From positions 1-39,772 of the forward strand of contig JAFVRO010000021.1 in the NCBI GenBank assembly GCA_017504205.1: 39,772 nt of DNA, written 5' to 3'. A program made the position numbers and the translations under genes. The notes below the pieces were generated by a model, which saw nothing but the letters and a program-made list of their open reading frames with translations, was not told the DNA's origin and did no database searches. This stretch comes from Clostridia bacterium (GTDB taxonomy: Bacteria > Bacillota > Clostridia > Oscillospirales > CAG-272). Shown in pieces: positions 1 through 7,676 of this stretch; position 1 is the first letter of the stretch, and each line of letters begins with the position of its first letter.

Positions 1-327
1 GGCGAGCAAAAGGTACTGTTTGCAGACCAAAAAGGAGTTGACGGTTATTACGCCGATTGCTTTGAGCCGCAGTCCGTCGTATTGAGAAGCGTGCCTCTTG
101 ATGAGTTTGAAAACGATACCGGATACTTTTCCTTTAGTATATACTTGGACAAATCCGGATCTACGGATAATATGAGTGTAGACTTCATCAGCGTTATGCT
201 GATGGATCATCATGATTATACAAAGGTTAACGGCGAACCAAAGTTCGATGAACAGCACACCATACCCTTAGAATACTATTCAGAATACGTCACCGCATAC
301 TACAACGAGATCAAAAGTAGTTCTTAA
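1..327 (+). CDS. 3' end of an unknown protein (cut by window edge)
   Basis: The reading frame is open from the first base and closes with TAA at 325-327, giving at least 108 residues; the TTG at 82 lies inside it and is probably not the true start. The segment is acidic and rich in Tyr, Asp and Glu with no membrane segment or motif that I recognise. It reads like the C-terminal part of a secreted or surface-domain protein, but that is only an impression. It converges on the minus-strand operon that ends at 385, and a strong hairpin separates the two. Confidence 0.6.
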   Translation, partial: GEQKVLFADQKGVDGYYADCFEPQSVVLRSVPLDEFENDTGYFSFSIYLDKSGSTDNMSVDFISVMLMDHHDYTKVNGEPKFDEQHTIPLEYYSEYVTAYYNEIKSSS

Positions 328-337
328 TAAATGAACC

Positions 338-367
338 GCCCCCGAGCCGCATCCGCGGCTCGGGGGC
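338..367. terminator. Bidirectional hairpin terminator
   Basis: A 13-bp GC-rich perfect stem (arms 338-350 and 355-367) with a 4-base loop ATCC lies between two convergent genes. T-rich sequence is present on both sides, though neither side has a long uninterrupted T run next to the stem. Confidence 0.75.
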
Positions 368-384
368 ATAAGCTTTCAATAATA

Positions 385-2121
385 TTATTTTTTAACCTTT
401 TCAACGCACTTTCCGTAACCGTATTTGCTGAAATACTTGGCATGGTCAGAATCGCGGTGAACGAGTATCTTGAGCTTCTTGACGTCGCATCCGCTCTGCT
501 CAAGTATGTTGCCTGTGAACGTGGTGTACTGCGGTATTGCCAGCTTGGTCAGTGCAGAGCAGCCTGCAAAGCATCTGTTCGATATGTGCGCCGACTCACA
601 CGCTCCGCCTATAACGACGGACTCAAGAACGTACATATTGGCAAATGCTTCCAAGTGTATATCAAAGCTCAGCTTTTCCGTTATCTCAACGAAATGTATC
701 CTCTCACAACCCTTAAACGCCTTTTCCTCAATGCGGTGCTCAAAGCCATCTTCTTCACACGGATTCGCGCTCGTCAGATAGATACCGTTCTTGTGCGATA
801 TGTAATCCGAATAAGTACCGACGAATTCAAGCGCGCGGCATCCCTCAAACGCGGAAAGTCCGATTACCGAAAGCTTGTCGGAGATGACAGCCTTCTTGAG
901 TGATGAGCAAGAGTAAAATGCGTAACCGCCGATATAGCTTATCTCGGTGTCACTCATATCAATGCTCTCAAGCGTATCACATCCCTTGAAGCAGCTCTCT
1001 GCGATCTCAACGATCTTCAGACCGTTGTATTCCTTGGGAAGAATAACGTCCGCCTTTTTGCCCTTGTACTTCTTAAGACAAATACCCGTTGAGTCACCGG
1101 GATATTCAGCTTCCAAAACCTCGTAATCAAAAGCCTCGGAGAATGCGTCTGCAGGCTTTTTCTTTGCGGTGCTCTTTGAAGTAACGATGTGAAGCTGACT
1201 GCGGAGCGCGGCAAATTCATCTTGCTCCTCCTCACGCTTGCGAGCCTCTTCTGCTTTTCGAGCTTCCTCTGCCTTGCGAGCCTCTTCTGCCTTGCGAGCC
1301 TCCTCGGCTTTACGGGCATCCTCCGCCTTGCGAGCCGCCTCTGCCTTGCGGGCATCCTCTGCTTTGCGAGCGGCATCTGCTTTGCGGGCAGCCTCCGCCT
1401 TGCGAGCCTCTTCTGCCTTTCGTGCCGCCTCTGCACTCTTTTCACGCTTCTCAATCTCTTCTTTCTCACGGCGCGCACGCTCTGCCTCTTGCTCCGCCTT
1501 CTTTTTCTCCGCCTCAAGCTTTGCAATAGTTGCCTCAAGCTCAAGCTCCGCTTTAGTCTTGCCTACAGGCGCAGGCGTAGGAGCCGGTGTTGGAGCAACG
1601 GGACGGGGAGCTATATTCTGATTCTGCGTAGCCACGGGAGTGGGCTTTGCAGGCGATACCGTCGTCTTGCCCTTCTTTGCCAATATCATGGACAGAATAA
1701 GCATTCCGAGCGCAACGAATACCATGAAAGGACTCATCTCATCGTTGATGTCATATGAGAATCCGCAGATGACTCCAATTATAAGAGCGATCACACGCAG
1801 AACTACCGCCGTCGACGATAAGGGCCTGCCGTGGCTCTTGCGGCTTCTCATGGAAGCGATAAAGAGCAGTGAAACGCCAAGGAACACCAGTCCGAGCGAT
1901 GCCTCACCACCCGTCGCAGGTATAAATATCAGACTGAATACTATCAATAATACTCCAATAACCCGAGTGCCTACGTAGCTCTTTGCTTTTCTGACTGTGG
2001 GCGCATTTTTCTTGCCTGCAAGAAGGTTTGCAATCAGCATTACGATACCAACGAGCGGTACGAATAAAAGACAGAGTATAACTACCACCCACGGTATACG
2101 AACTTTGTTTGAATTACTCAT
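385..2121 (-). CDS. Membrane protein with KAEEAR coiled coil and BspA-type leucine-rich repeats
   Basis: 578 residues in three parts. Residues about 8-150 hold five hydrophobic segments. A Pro/Ala linker follows (about 160-185), then a highly charged helical stretch that includes about eleven near-perfect six-residue KAE(E/D/A)AR repeats. The C-terminal 230 residues look like LRR_5 (BspA-type) repeats, with phrases such as AFEGC and CFKGC. The function is not known; BspA-like domains are often found in surface or signalling proteins. The membrane part at the N-terminus means the repeats could lie on either face. It is last in the minus-strand operon after the phosphodiesterase gene. The start is ATG at 2121; the best Shine-Dalgarno (AAAGGG) lies 28 bases away, with a hairpin in between. 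Confidence 0.75.
   Translation of the reverse strand: MSNSNKVRIPWVVVILCLLFVPLVGIVMLIANLLAGKKNAPTVRKAKSYVGTRVIGVLLIVFSLIFIPATGGEASLGLVFLGVSLLFIASMRSRKSHGRPLSSTAVVLRVIALIIGVICGFSYDINDEMSPFMVFVALGMLILSMILAKKGKTTVSPAKPTPVATQNQNIAPRPVAPTPAPTPAPVGKTKAELELEATIAKLEAEKKKAEQEAERARREKEEIEKREKSAEAARKAEEARKAEAARKADAARKAEDARKAEAARKAEDARKAEEARKAEEARKAEEARKAEEARKREEEQDEFAALRSQLHIVTSKSTAKKKPADAFSEAFDYEVLEAEYPGDSTGICLKKYKGKKADVILPKEYNGLKIVEIAESCFKGCDTLESIDMSDTEISYIGGYAFYSCSSLKKAVISDKLSVIGLSAFEGCRALEFVGTYSDYISHKNGIYLTSANPCEEDGFEHRIEEKAFKGCERIHFVEITEKLSFDIHLEAFANMYVLESVVIGGACESAHISNRCFAGCSALTKLAIPQYTTFTGNILEQSGCDVKKLKILVHRDSDHAKYFSKYGYGKCVEKVKK
1240..1437 (-). repeat. 18-bp tandem repeat coding for KAEEAR units
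   Basis: About eleven degenerate copies of an 18-bp unit lie in frame within the coiled-coil part of the surrounding gene. Single-base changes vary the fourth residue (E, A or D). The antisense strand is also open here, which is a side effect of the repeat composition. Confidence 0.8.
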
Positions 2122-2132
2122 TTCATCATTTC

Positions 2133-2150
2133 GACACCCAATACGGTGTC
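2133..2150 (-). promoter_or_regulatory. Hairpin between Shine-Dalgarno and start codon
   Basis: Arms GACACC (2133-2138) and GGTGTC (2145-2150) form a 6-bp stem with a 6-base loop, between an AAAGGG element (2150-2155 on the minus strand) and the ATG at 2121. Without folding, the spacing is too long for initiation; looping out the hairpin would bring it to about 10 bases. Inferred from sequence only. Confidence 0.35.
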
Positions 2151-2189
2151 CCTTTCAAATTATTGTGATTGTGTGCTTTGTTGTATCTT

Positions 2190-3020
2190 TTATTTTTGAC
2201 GCCTTGCCTCAAATCCCTCAAAGATCTGACCTGACACGCGAGTGTCGCGGGCAAGCTCCTCGTATCTTTCTTTGCTTCGCGTCGTCCATACGAACCTGTA
2301 AGGACGGTAGAGTGCAAGACACAGTCGGAGCAGGGGAAGCTTTTCGTGCTTTTCGTTGTAAGCCACGAAGTCGGGGCGCGAGAGCGTGTGCATCATAAAC
2401 GAATCTCCAAATAGATGCAAGCCAAGGTTTCCGGGATTGGACTCCTTGATATAAGTGTAAAGCTGTCCTCTCACAACGCCGGGACGGTTCTTCTTGAACC
2501 ACTGAATAAGGAAGGAGTTGAAGGACTCAACGGAATAGCGACCCTTGTACGCATCAAGCACCGGAGCAACCGCAGGACAAAGCGTCTTGTCTCCGATCGC
2601 ACCCTTCAGTTCAACGAGCAGAGGAACCTTACCGTCAACGAGCGCAAGCACCTCGTCAAAACGTGGAATTTTATACTCCGTACCGTTAAGTCTCAAAGCA
2701 TCAAGCTCCTCGTCATGAAGCTCACAGAACTTCTTTTCAACACCGCACATTCGTGTAAGCGTATCATCGTGGAAAACGTAAAGCGTTCCGTCGGCAGATT
2801 GCCGCACGTCAAGCTCAATTCCGTAGCCCATCTCAATAGCTCTCCTGAACGCCTCAAGTGAGTTTTCGGGCGCGCCCTCTCCGTGGTATCCGCGGTGAGC
2901 ATAGTTGACTTCAAGTCCCTCCATCGCCTTTTTTCTTCTCGGACGTGTGCCTATCATTATAAGATAAATGGCGCAAAGAAGGACGATTATACAACCGATA
3001 GTAATAAGTGCCGGGATCAT
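2190..3020 (-). CDS. Glycerophosphodiester phosphodiesterase, membrane-anchored
   Basis: 276 residues. A hydrophobic anchor at residues 4-24 is followed by basic residues, then a GDPD-type TIM-barrel domain. The family signature is visible: H42-R43 in AHRG, E52 in PENS, E69 and D71 in IELD, and H84 in FHDD. The family hydrolyses glycerophosphodiesters to glycerol-3-phosphate and an alcohol with a divalent metal. The basic residues after the anchor suggest that the catalytic domain is cytoplasmic. It begins 17 bases after the transporter gene stops, so the two are probably cotranscribed; the transporter may or may not supply its substrate. ATG at 3020 is preceded by AAGGAGTG. Confidence 0.88.
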   Translation of the reverse strand: MIPALITIGCIIVLLCAIYLIMIGTRPRRKKAMEGLEVNYAHRGYHGEGAPENSLEAFRRAIEMGYGIELDVRQSADGTLYVFHDDTLTRMCGVEKKFCELHDEELDALRLNGTEYKIPRFDEVLALVDGKVPLLVELKGAIGDKTLCPAVAPVLDAYKGRYSVESFNSFLIQWFKKNRPGVVRGQLYTYIKESNPGNLGLHLFGDSFMMHTLSRPDFVAYNEKHEKLPLLRLCLALYRPYRFVWTTRSKERYEELARDTRVSGQIFEGFEARRQK

Positions 3021-3037
3021 TTTTCACTCCTTGATCA

Positions 3038-4534
3038 TCAGTCATCTCCGCCTGCGGCGTCAAGAATGACCGTCTTTGCATCAGGCCTTGAGTCACCGTG
3101 CTTAACGAAGAACATAGTAACGAATGAAAGAACCACGAACAGAGTACCAAACGCGAAGAATACAAGTCTCATACCGAACAGATCGTAAAGGAATCCCGAA
3201 ATGATGGGCGCCACGATCTGCGCTGCCATTGAAGCCGTGTAGTAATAACCGGTGTATTTTCCGACTTCGCCGCCTTTTGCAAGCTCAACGACCATCGGGA
3301 AGGAGTTTACGTTGATGGTAGCCCAACCGATTCCCGCAAGAATGAATACCGGATACATTACAAGCTCGGGTGAATCAAAGCTGATAAAGTTACCTATGAA
3401 GAACGCAGTTGCAAGCATCGTGATACCTGCAAGGATGGATTTTCTTCTGCCTATCTTGGAAGCTATAATACCTACGGGAATATAAGCAACGACTGCCGCC
3501 GCCTGCGCTATTATAAGTGTAAGGTTAAAGTCAAAGAAAAGCACGTTGGTTGCATATACGGAATATTTACTTGTAATTGAGTTGTAGCCGATGTACCAGA
3601 GTGCAACGGACGCAAGAATAAGAAGGAGTGACTTCATCTCACCCTTTGAAAGCGCTCTGTTACCTTCAGTAACTGCCACAGGCTCCTCGTCAAGACCGAG
3701 TCTTTTCGTTTCCGCTTCCATCTCAGCCGCCCATTTTTTCTCCTTGACGGTGGTAAGGAATACGATTAGTCCTAAAATCATGATAGAGCAGACCGCCATA
3801 ACGTAGCCGGTGTACTTCATATACTTGTTGCCGGAGGTCTTGAATACCATACCGAGCGCAAGTACGATGATACCGCCTGCAGTTCCCATAAGGTTGATGA
3901 TAGCGTTACCCTTTGAACGAAGAGGCTTGATCGTAACGTCAGGCATAAGCGCAACCGCAGGTGAGCGGAAGGTTGCCATCGAGATAAGGGTTACGAGAAG
4001 CACTGCGATGAATCCGACAAGAGGCCAGATGTTGTTGAGCGTGATCTCGAGAGTCTTCTCACGGATACCGTCAAGCTGACCGTTGATCGTTTCTATTGTA
4101 GCCTGAATTTGTGCTACAAGCTCTGCGTTGCCCTCCTTACCCGCTGCCTTCAGCGCCTCGTTCGCCTGCTTAAGGGATGCGGCAATTATCTGATACTGAT
4201 CGCCAAGGCCTGACTCAACAACTGAAGAAAGCTGGTATGCATCGATGAACGTAAGGGATATGAACGCTGTAACAGCCGCAAGTGTACCGATAAGGATAAA
4301 AGGCGTTCTTTTTCCGAGCCGGGTCATGACCTTGTCAGAAATAGCACCAAAAATGGGAAGCATAAAGACGGCAAGAATGTTATCCACCGACATTACAACC
4401 CCCGAGATCGACTGCGGAAGTCCGAAGTGATTCGTAAGCGCAAGCGGAATGATAGCATCATACGCCTGCCAGAATGCACTGATCAGGAAGAATGCGAAAC
4501 CAACCAATATGGTTCTTTTGTAATTAAGCTTCAT
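3038..4534 (-). CDS. MFS transporter, SLC45/sugar-transporter-like
   Basis: 498 residues with about 12 hydrophobic segments typical of the major facilitator superfamily. The N-terminus has a conserved stretch (FWQAYD, then a loop with GAISDK and RLGKRTPF) like MFS proteins annotated as SLC45-type sugar transporters in Clostridia. The substrate cannot be read from the sequence. A hydrophilic, Ala/Glu/Gln-rich insertion of about 70 residues (about 98-168) sits between TM3 and TM4 and looks helical or coiled coil. ATG at 4534 follows AAAGGAG at good spacing. It lies between the Nudix gene upstream and the phosphodiesterase downstream in one operon. Confidence 0.85.
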   Translation of the reverse strand: MKLNYKRTILVGFAFFLISAFWQAYDAIIPLALTNHFGLPQSISGVVMSVDNILAVFMLPIFGAISDKVMTRLGKRTPFILIGTLAAVTAFISLTFIDAYQLSSVVESGLGDQYQIIAASLKQANEALKAAGKEGNAELVAQIQATIETINGQLDGIREKTLEITLNNIWPLVGFIAVLLVTLISMATFRSPAVALMPDVTIKPLRSKGNAIINLMGTAGGIIVLALGMVFKTSGNKYMKYTGYVMAVCSIMILGLIVFLTTVKEKKWAAEMEAETKRLGLDEEPVAVTEGNRALSKGEMKSLLLILASVALWYIGYNSITSKYSVYATNVLFFDFNLTLIIAQAAAVVAYIPVGIIASKIGRRKSILAGITMLATAFFIGNFISFDSPELVMYPVFILAGIGWATINVNSFPMVVELAKGGEVGKYTGYYYTASMAAQIVAPIISGFLYDLFGMRLVFFAFGTLFVVLSFVTMFFVKHGDSRPDAKTVILDAAGGDD

Positions 4535-4576
4535 TGTCTGCTCCTTTGCTTTAATGATTTTTCTTTATATAAACAT

Positions 4577-5164
4577 TCAGCTTTTACTGAAATATTTGAC
4601 GTAAACCTTCAGGACCGCCGCCTGCGTCTTTGAATCGGTGATGTCTCCGTCAAGTATCATATCCTTGACATCCTCAATCGGTATTGCCACCGTGTCGATA
4701 AATTCATCCTCGTCGGGATGCGGCTTGCCCTTGACAAGCCCCCTTGCACAGTACATGTGGATCACCTCGTCGCAAAAGCCTGGCGTTGAATAGAGATCCC
4801 CGATATATTCAAGACTTGAACAGATGTATCCCGTCTCCTCCTCAAGCTCACGCATCGCAGCCCTTGAATGCTCCTCGTCCCGTAAGTCAAGCTTTCCCGC
4901 AGGTATCTCGTATATCATTTTGCCGAACGGATAACGGAATTGCCGCACAAGCACTACCTTTCCGTCGTCCGTCACGGGAACAACGCATACCGCACCGATG
5001 TGCCGTACCACCTCACGCACCGCATCCGATCCGTTGGGAAGCCTTATTGCATCGCGGTAAACGTGTATGATCCTTCCGTCGTATATCAGCTCCGAGCCGA
5101 CCTTGTCCTCGGTAAAGCCCACTGTATTTTCAAGTATTTTAAGATATTCGTCTTTTTTGCTCAT
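4577..5164 (-). CDS. nudF: ADP-ribose pyrophosphatase (Nudix hydrolase)
   Basis: 195 residues, the usual length for the family. It contains a Nudix box (PAGKLDL...RELEEETGY, about residues 88-111) and an upstream VLVRQFRYP strand typical of ADP-ribose pyrophosphatases, which split ADP-ribose into AMP and ribose-5-phosphate. The spacing between the first Gly and first Glu of the box appears to be one residue longer than the usual G-x5-E, while E-x7-REL-EE is intact, so activity is likely kept. It is the first gene of the minus-strand operon. ATG at 5164 follows AAGGCGG. Other nucleoside diphosphate sugars are possible substrates. Confidence 0.88.
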   Translation of the reverse strand: MSKKDEYLKILENTVGFTEDKVGSELIYDGRIIHVYRDAIRLPNGSDAVREVVRHIGAVCVVPVTDDGKVVLVRQFRYPFGKMIYEIPAGKLDLRDEEHSRAAMRELEEETGYICSSLEYIGDLYSTPGFCDEVIHMYCARGLVKGKPHPDEDEFIDTVAIPIEDVKDMILDGDITDSKTQAAVLKVYVKYFSKS

Positions 5165-5255
5165 TTTTAACCGCCTTTTCCGTCAGTTCTCACGCGCACC
5201 CGACATCATTCGTAACTTTTTATTTAATATTATCCGCCGTTTACGCTAACCCCTC

Positions 5256-5284
5256 TTGAAAAAGAATAAAAAATGTGATAAAAT
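5256..5284 (+). promoter_or_regulatory. Sigma-A promoter of tcdA
   Basis: -35 TTGAAA (5256-5261), 17-base spacer, -10 TAAAAT (5279-5284) with an extended TGA in front. A strong AGAAGGAGG ribosome site follows at 5308-5316, 10 bases before the tcdA ATG. Confidence 0.7.
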
Positions 5285-5326
5285 ATTATGAAGTAACGTA
5301 AAGTCACAGAAGGAGGTAAGCTCAGC

Positions 5327-6022
5327 ATGAAGGAGGCATTCATCCGTACCGCAGCACTTATCGGCGAGAGTGCTGTGGATAAGCTCTCGGAATGCCGCGT
5401 CGCAGTGTTCGGCGTCGGTGGCGTCGGAGGATACGTCTGCGAGGCACTTGCCCGAGCCGGTGTCGGTCAGATCGACGTGTTCGACGCGGACACCGTGTCC
5501 GTCTCAAATATCAACCGTCAGATTATCGCTCTGCATTCCACCGTGTCAAGGCCCAAGGTCGAGGTGATGCGTGAGCGTATACTTGACATAAATCCCGATT
5601 GTAAGGTCAATGCCTATCAGGTGTTCTACCTTCCCGAAAATGCTGATCAATTCGACCTGTCCTGCTATGATTATATTGCGGATGCAGTAGATACCGTAGC
5701 GGCAAAACTTGAGATCGTGATTCGCGCAAAGGCACTCGGCGTACCCGTTATCAGCGCTATGGGGGCAGGGAATAAGCTTGACCCTACGGCGTTCAAGGTC
5801 ACGGATATATCCAAAACGTCAACCTGTCCGCTTGCAAGGATAATGCGCCGCAAGCTCAAGGATCATGGCATTACTCACCTGAAGGTCGTCTATTCCGAGG
5901 AGACCCCCGTGAGCCAAAGCGGTGCTGAGGCACGCATCCCCTCAAGCATCTCCTTCGTTCCCTCCGTAATGGGACTTCTGATCGGCTCTGAGATAATCAA
6001 GGATCTGATCCGTGATAAATGA
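5327..6022 (+). CDS. tcdA: tRNA threonylcarbamoyladenosine dehydratase (ThiF/E1-like)
   Basis: 231 residues with an E1/ThiF-type nucleotide-binding fold: a glycine motif GVGGVGG at 29-35, DADTVSVSN and NRQI in the ATP site, then KVEVMRERI...INPDC as in TcdA (CsdL/YgdL). The enzyme uses ATP to cyclise the t6A base at tRNA position 37 to ct6A. TcdA is favoured over MoeB or ThiF because of the NRQIIALHSTV segment, the short length and the absence of a ThiS or MoaD gene nearby. It has its own promoter and leads into rnhA and miaA; miaA also modifies A37. Confidence 0.9.
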   Translation: MKEAFIRTAALIGESAVDKLSECRVAVFGVGGVGGYVCEALARAGVGQIDVFDADTVSVSNINRQIIALHSTVSRPKVEVMRERILDINPDCKVNAYQVFYLPENADQFDLSCYDYIADAVDTVAAKLEIVIRAKALGVPVISAMGAGNKLDPTAFKVTDISKTSTCPLARIMRRKLKDHGITHLKVVYSEETPVSQSGAEARIPSSISFVPSVMGLLIGSEIIKDLIRDK

Positions 6023-6135
6023 CATATTATAATTATTATATAATATATTCCAAAATAAATCAAGTGTATTTTAAAATAATTAATAAATAATTCCAATAAT
6101 TCTCGTACTAACATATAACAGATCAGGAGAAAAAG

Positions 6136-6573
6136 ATGAAGCACGTTGATATATATACCGACGGTGCCTGCCGCGGTAACCCGGGAATCGGCGGATGGGG
6201 AGCAATACTCGTCTATGCGGGCATAGAAAAAGAAATGAGCGGTGGCGAAAGACTCACCACGAACAACCGAATGGAACTTACTGCGGCAATAGAAGGGCTT
6301 GGCGCACTTAAAGAAAGGTGTCAGGTTACTCTGTACTCCGATTCAACGTACCTCACTAATGCCATTAATAAAGGTTGGCTTTATTCCTGGCAGAAAAAGG
6401 GCTTCATGAAAACCAAGAGCGAGCCCGTGCCGAACAGCGACCTGTGGCGTAAGATAATAGAGCTTATAGAGTATCACGAGGTCGAATTCATCTGGGTCAG
6501 AGGACATCACGGTCACGAATATAACGAAAGATGCGACCGACTTGCTACCGCCTTTGCCGACTCGCTGAAATGA
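6136..6573 (+). CDS. rnhA: Ribonuclease HI
   Basis: 145 residues, a full-length type 1 RNase H. The catalytic carboxylates are D9 (YTDGAC), E47 (NRMELTA), D69 (YSDSTY) and D134 (ERCDRLA), and the flexible-loop histidine is H124. It also has the basic-protrusion region WQKKGF found in E. coli-like enzymes. It cuts RNA in RNA/DNA hybrids. ATG at 6136 is preceded by CAGGAG. The 113-base AT-rich gap upstream may hold a weak promoter but I could not find a convincing -35/-10 pair. The stop overlaps the miaA region. Confidence 0.95.
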   Translation: MKHVDIYTDGACRGNPGIGGWGAILVYAGIEKEMSGGERLTTNNRMELTAAIEGLGALKERCQVTLYSDSTYLTNAINKGWLYSWQKKGFMKTKSEPVPNSDLWRKIIELIEYHEVEFIWVRGHHGHEYNERCDRLATAFADSLK

Positions 6574-6587
6574 ACGGAGATTTACCA

Positions 6588-7580
6588 ATGAACAATAAAC
6601 CCACAGTCCTTGCCATAATCGGGCCCACCGCATCGGGAAAAAGCGCGCTTGCGGTAGCACTTGCAAAGGCACTTGGAGGAGAGATAATCTCATGCGACTC
6701 AATGCAGATCTACCGTGAGATGAACGTCGGCACCGCAAAGCCTACGGAAGAGGAAATGCAGGGAATAAAGCATCACCTTATTGACTTCTTAGAGCCTACG
6801 TCGGCATTTTCCTGCTCTGACTTTGCAACTCTTGCACGCGCCGCCGCTGATAATATTATATCACGCGGAGGACTTCCGATACTCTGCGGCGGAACCGGAC
6901 TTTACCTTGACGCATTTATCCGCGGCAACTCACCGTCCCCCGACGCCGATAAGGGTGCTGACCTCGAATACCGCGCCCGTCTTGAATCCGTCGCAATCGA
7001 ACAAGGTACGATCGTATTGCACGAAATGCTGAAAGAGGTCGATCCTGACTCTGCTGAAAATATTCACCCGAACAATCAAAAGCGCATCATCCGCGCCCTT
7101 GAGGTATACCACAATACGGGAATCCCAAAAAGTGAGCACGACCGCAGATCAAAAAGCTTCGAGTGCCCTTACAATGTTCTTATAATAGGACTCAGATTTG
7201 CGGACAGAGAGCTGCTGTACCGACGCATCGAAAAAAGAGTGGACCTGATGATAGAGAACGGTCTTGTCGACGAGGTAAAAGCACTTGACGTAAAAGGCGT
7301 GTTTGAAGTCTCCCCGACCGCCTCCCAGGCAATAGGCTATAAGGAGCTTCTTGCATACGTCAGAGGGCTTACCGATCTTGACACCTGCACCGAGGAGCTT
7401 AAAAAAGCTACCCGCCGATACGCAAAAAGGCAGATGACCTGGTTCACAAGATACGAAAATATCCATTGGATCACCGTTGATAGTGCCGATTCTGAAACAA
7501 ATAAGGTATTAACATTTGAAGATATTGTAAACATTGCAAAAAAACTATATGCAGATTTTATAAGTTGTGGTATAATATAA
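6588..7580 (+). CDS. miaA: tRNA dimethylallyltransferase
   Basis: 330 residues. P-loop GPTASGKS at 12-19, then CDSMQIYREM and the AKPT and HHLID motifs of the DMAPP:tRNA transferase family, with the FDG-type and C-terminal TRRYAKRQMTWFR-like tRNA-binding segments also present. It prenylates A37 of tRNAs that read UNN codons. I chose ATG 6588 because GGAG lies 8 bases upstream; an in-frame ATG at 6570 overlaps the rnhA stop but has no ribosome site. The last codons run into a tandem promoter-like repeat. Confidence 0.94.
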   Translation: MNNKPTVLAIIGPTASGKSALAVALAKALGGEIISCDSMQIYREMNVGTAKPTEEEMQGIKHHLIDFLEPTSAFSCSDFATLARAAADNIISRGGLPILCGGTGLYLDAFIRGNSPSPDADKGADLEYRARLESVAIEQGTIVLHEMLKEVDPDSAENIHPNNQKRIIRALEVYHNTGIPKSEHDRRSKSFECPYNVLIIGLRFADRELLYRRIEKRVDLMIENGLVDEVKALDVKGVFEVSPTASQAIGYKELLAYVRGLTDLDTCTEELKKATRRYAKRQMTWFTRYENIHWITVDSADSETNKVLTFEDIVNIAKKLYADFISCGII

Positions 7581-7597
7581 ATTGTGGTATAATATAA
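7565..7597 (+). promoter_or_regulatory. Tandemly duplicated extended -10 element
   Basis: The 16-base unit TTGTGGTATAATATAA occurs at 7565-7580 and again at 7582-7597, so each copy carries TGGTATAAT, an extended -10. The first copy includes the miaA stop codon. For the second -10 (7588-7593), the TTGTGG of the first copy lies at 17-base spacing and could act as a weak -35. Likely drives the downstream HlyD-like/ylmE/sepF operon, whose first ATG is at 7677. Confidence 0.55.
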
Positions 7598-7676
7598 TCA
7601 AGACATTTTATAAATCAAGACACTTTGTACCGCAACAGCTAACCGTATCGTATAAAAACAAAGAAGCGGACGAAAA

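Noticed and set aside
331..903. 190-codon plus-strand frame starting in the terminator
   Set aside because: It starts inside a hairpin terminator and is antisense to the leucine-rich-repeat domain, whose codons and motifs are convincing.
1240..1437. CRISPR array
   Set aside because: The repeat is an in-frame 18-bp coding repeat with no spacers, and no cas genes are present.
1189..1758. Long plus-strand open frames rich in Ala, Ser, Leu and Cys opposite the coiled-coil gene
   Set aside because: They are antisense shadows of the 18-bp repeat and GC-biased codons; no ribosome site and no family resemblance.
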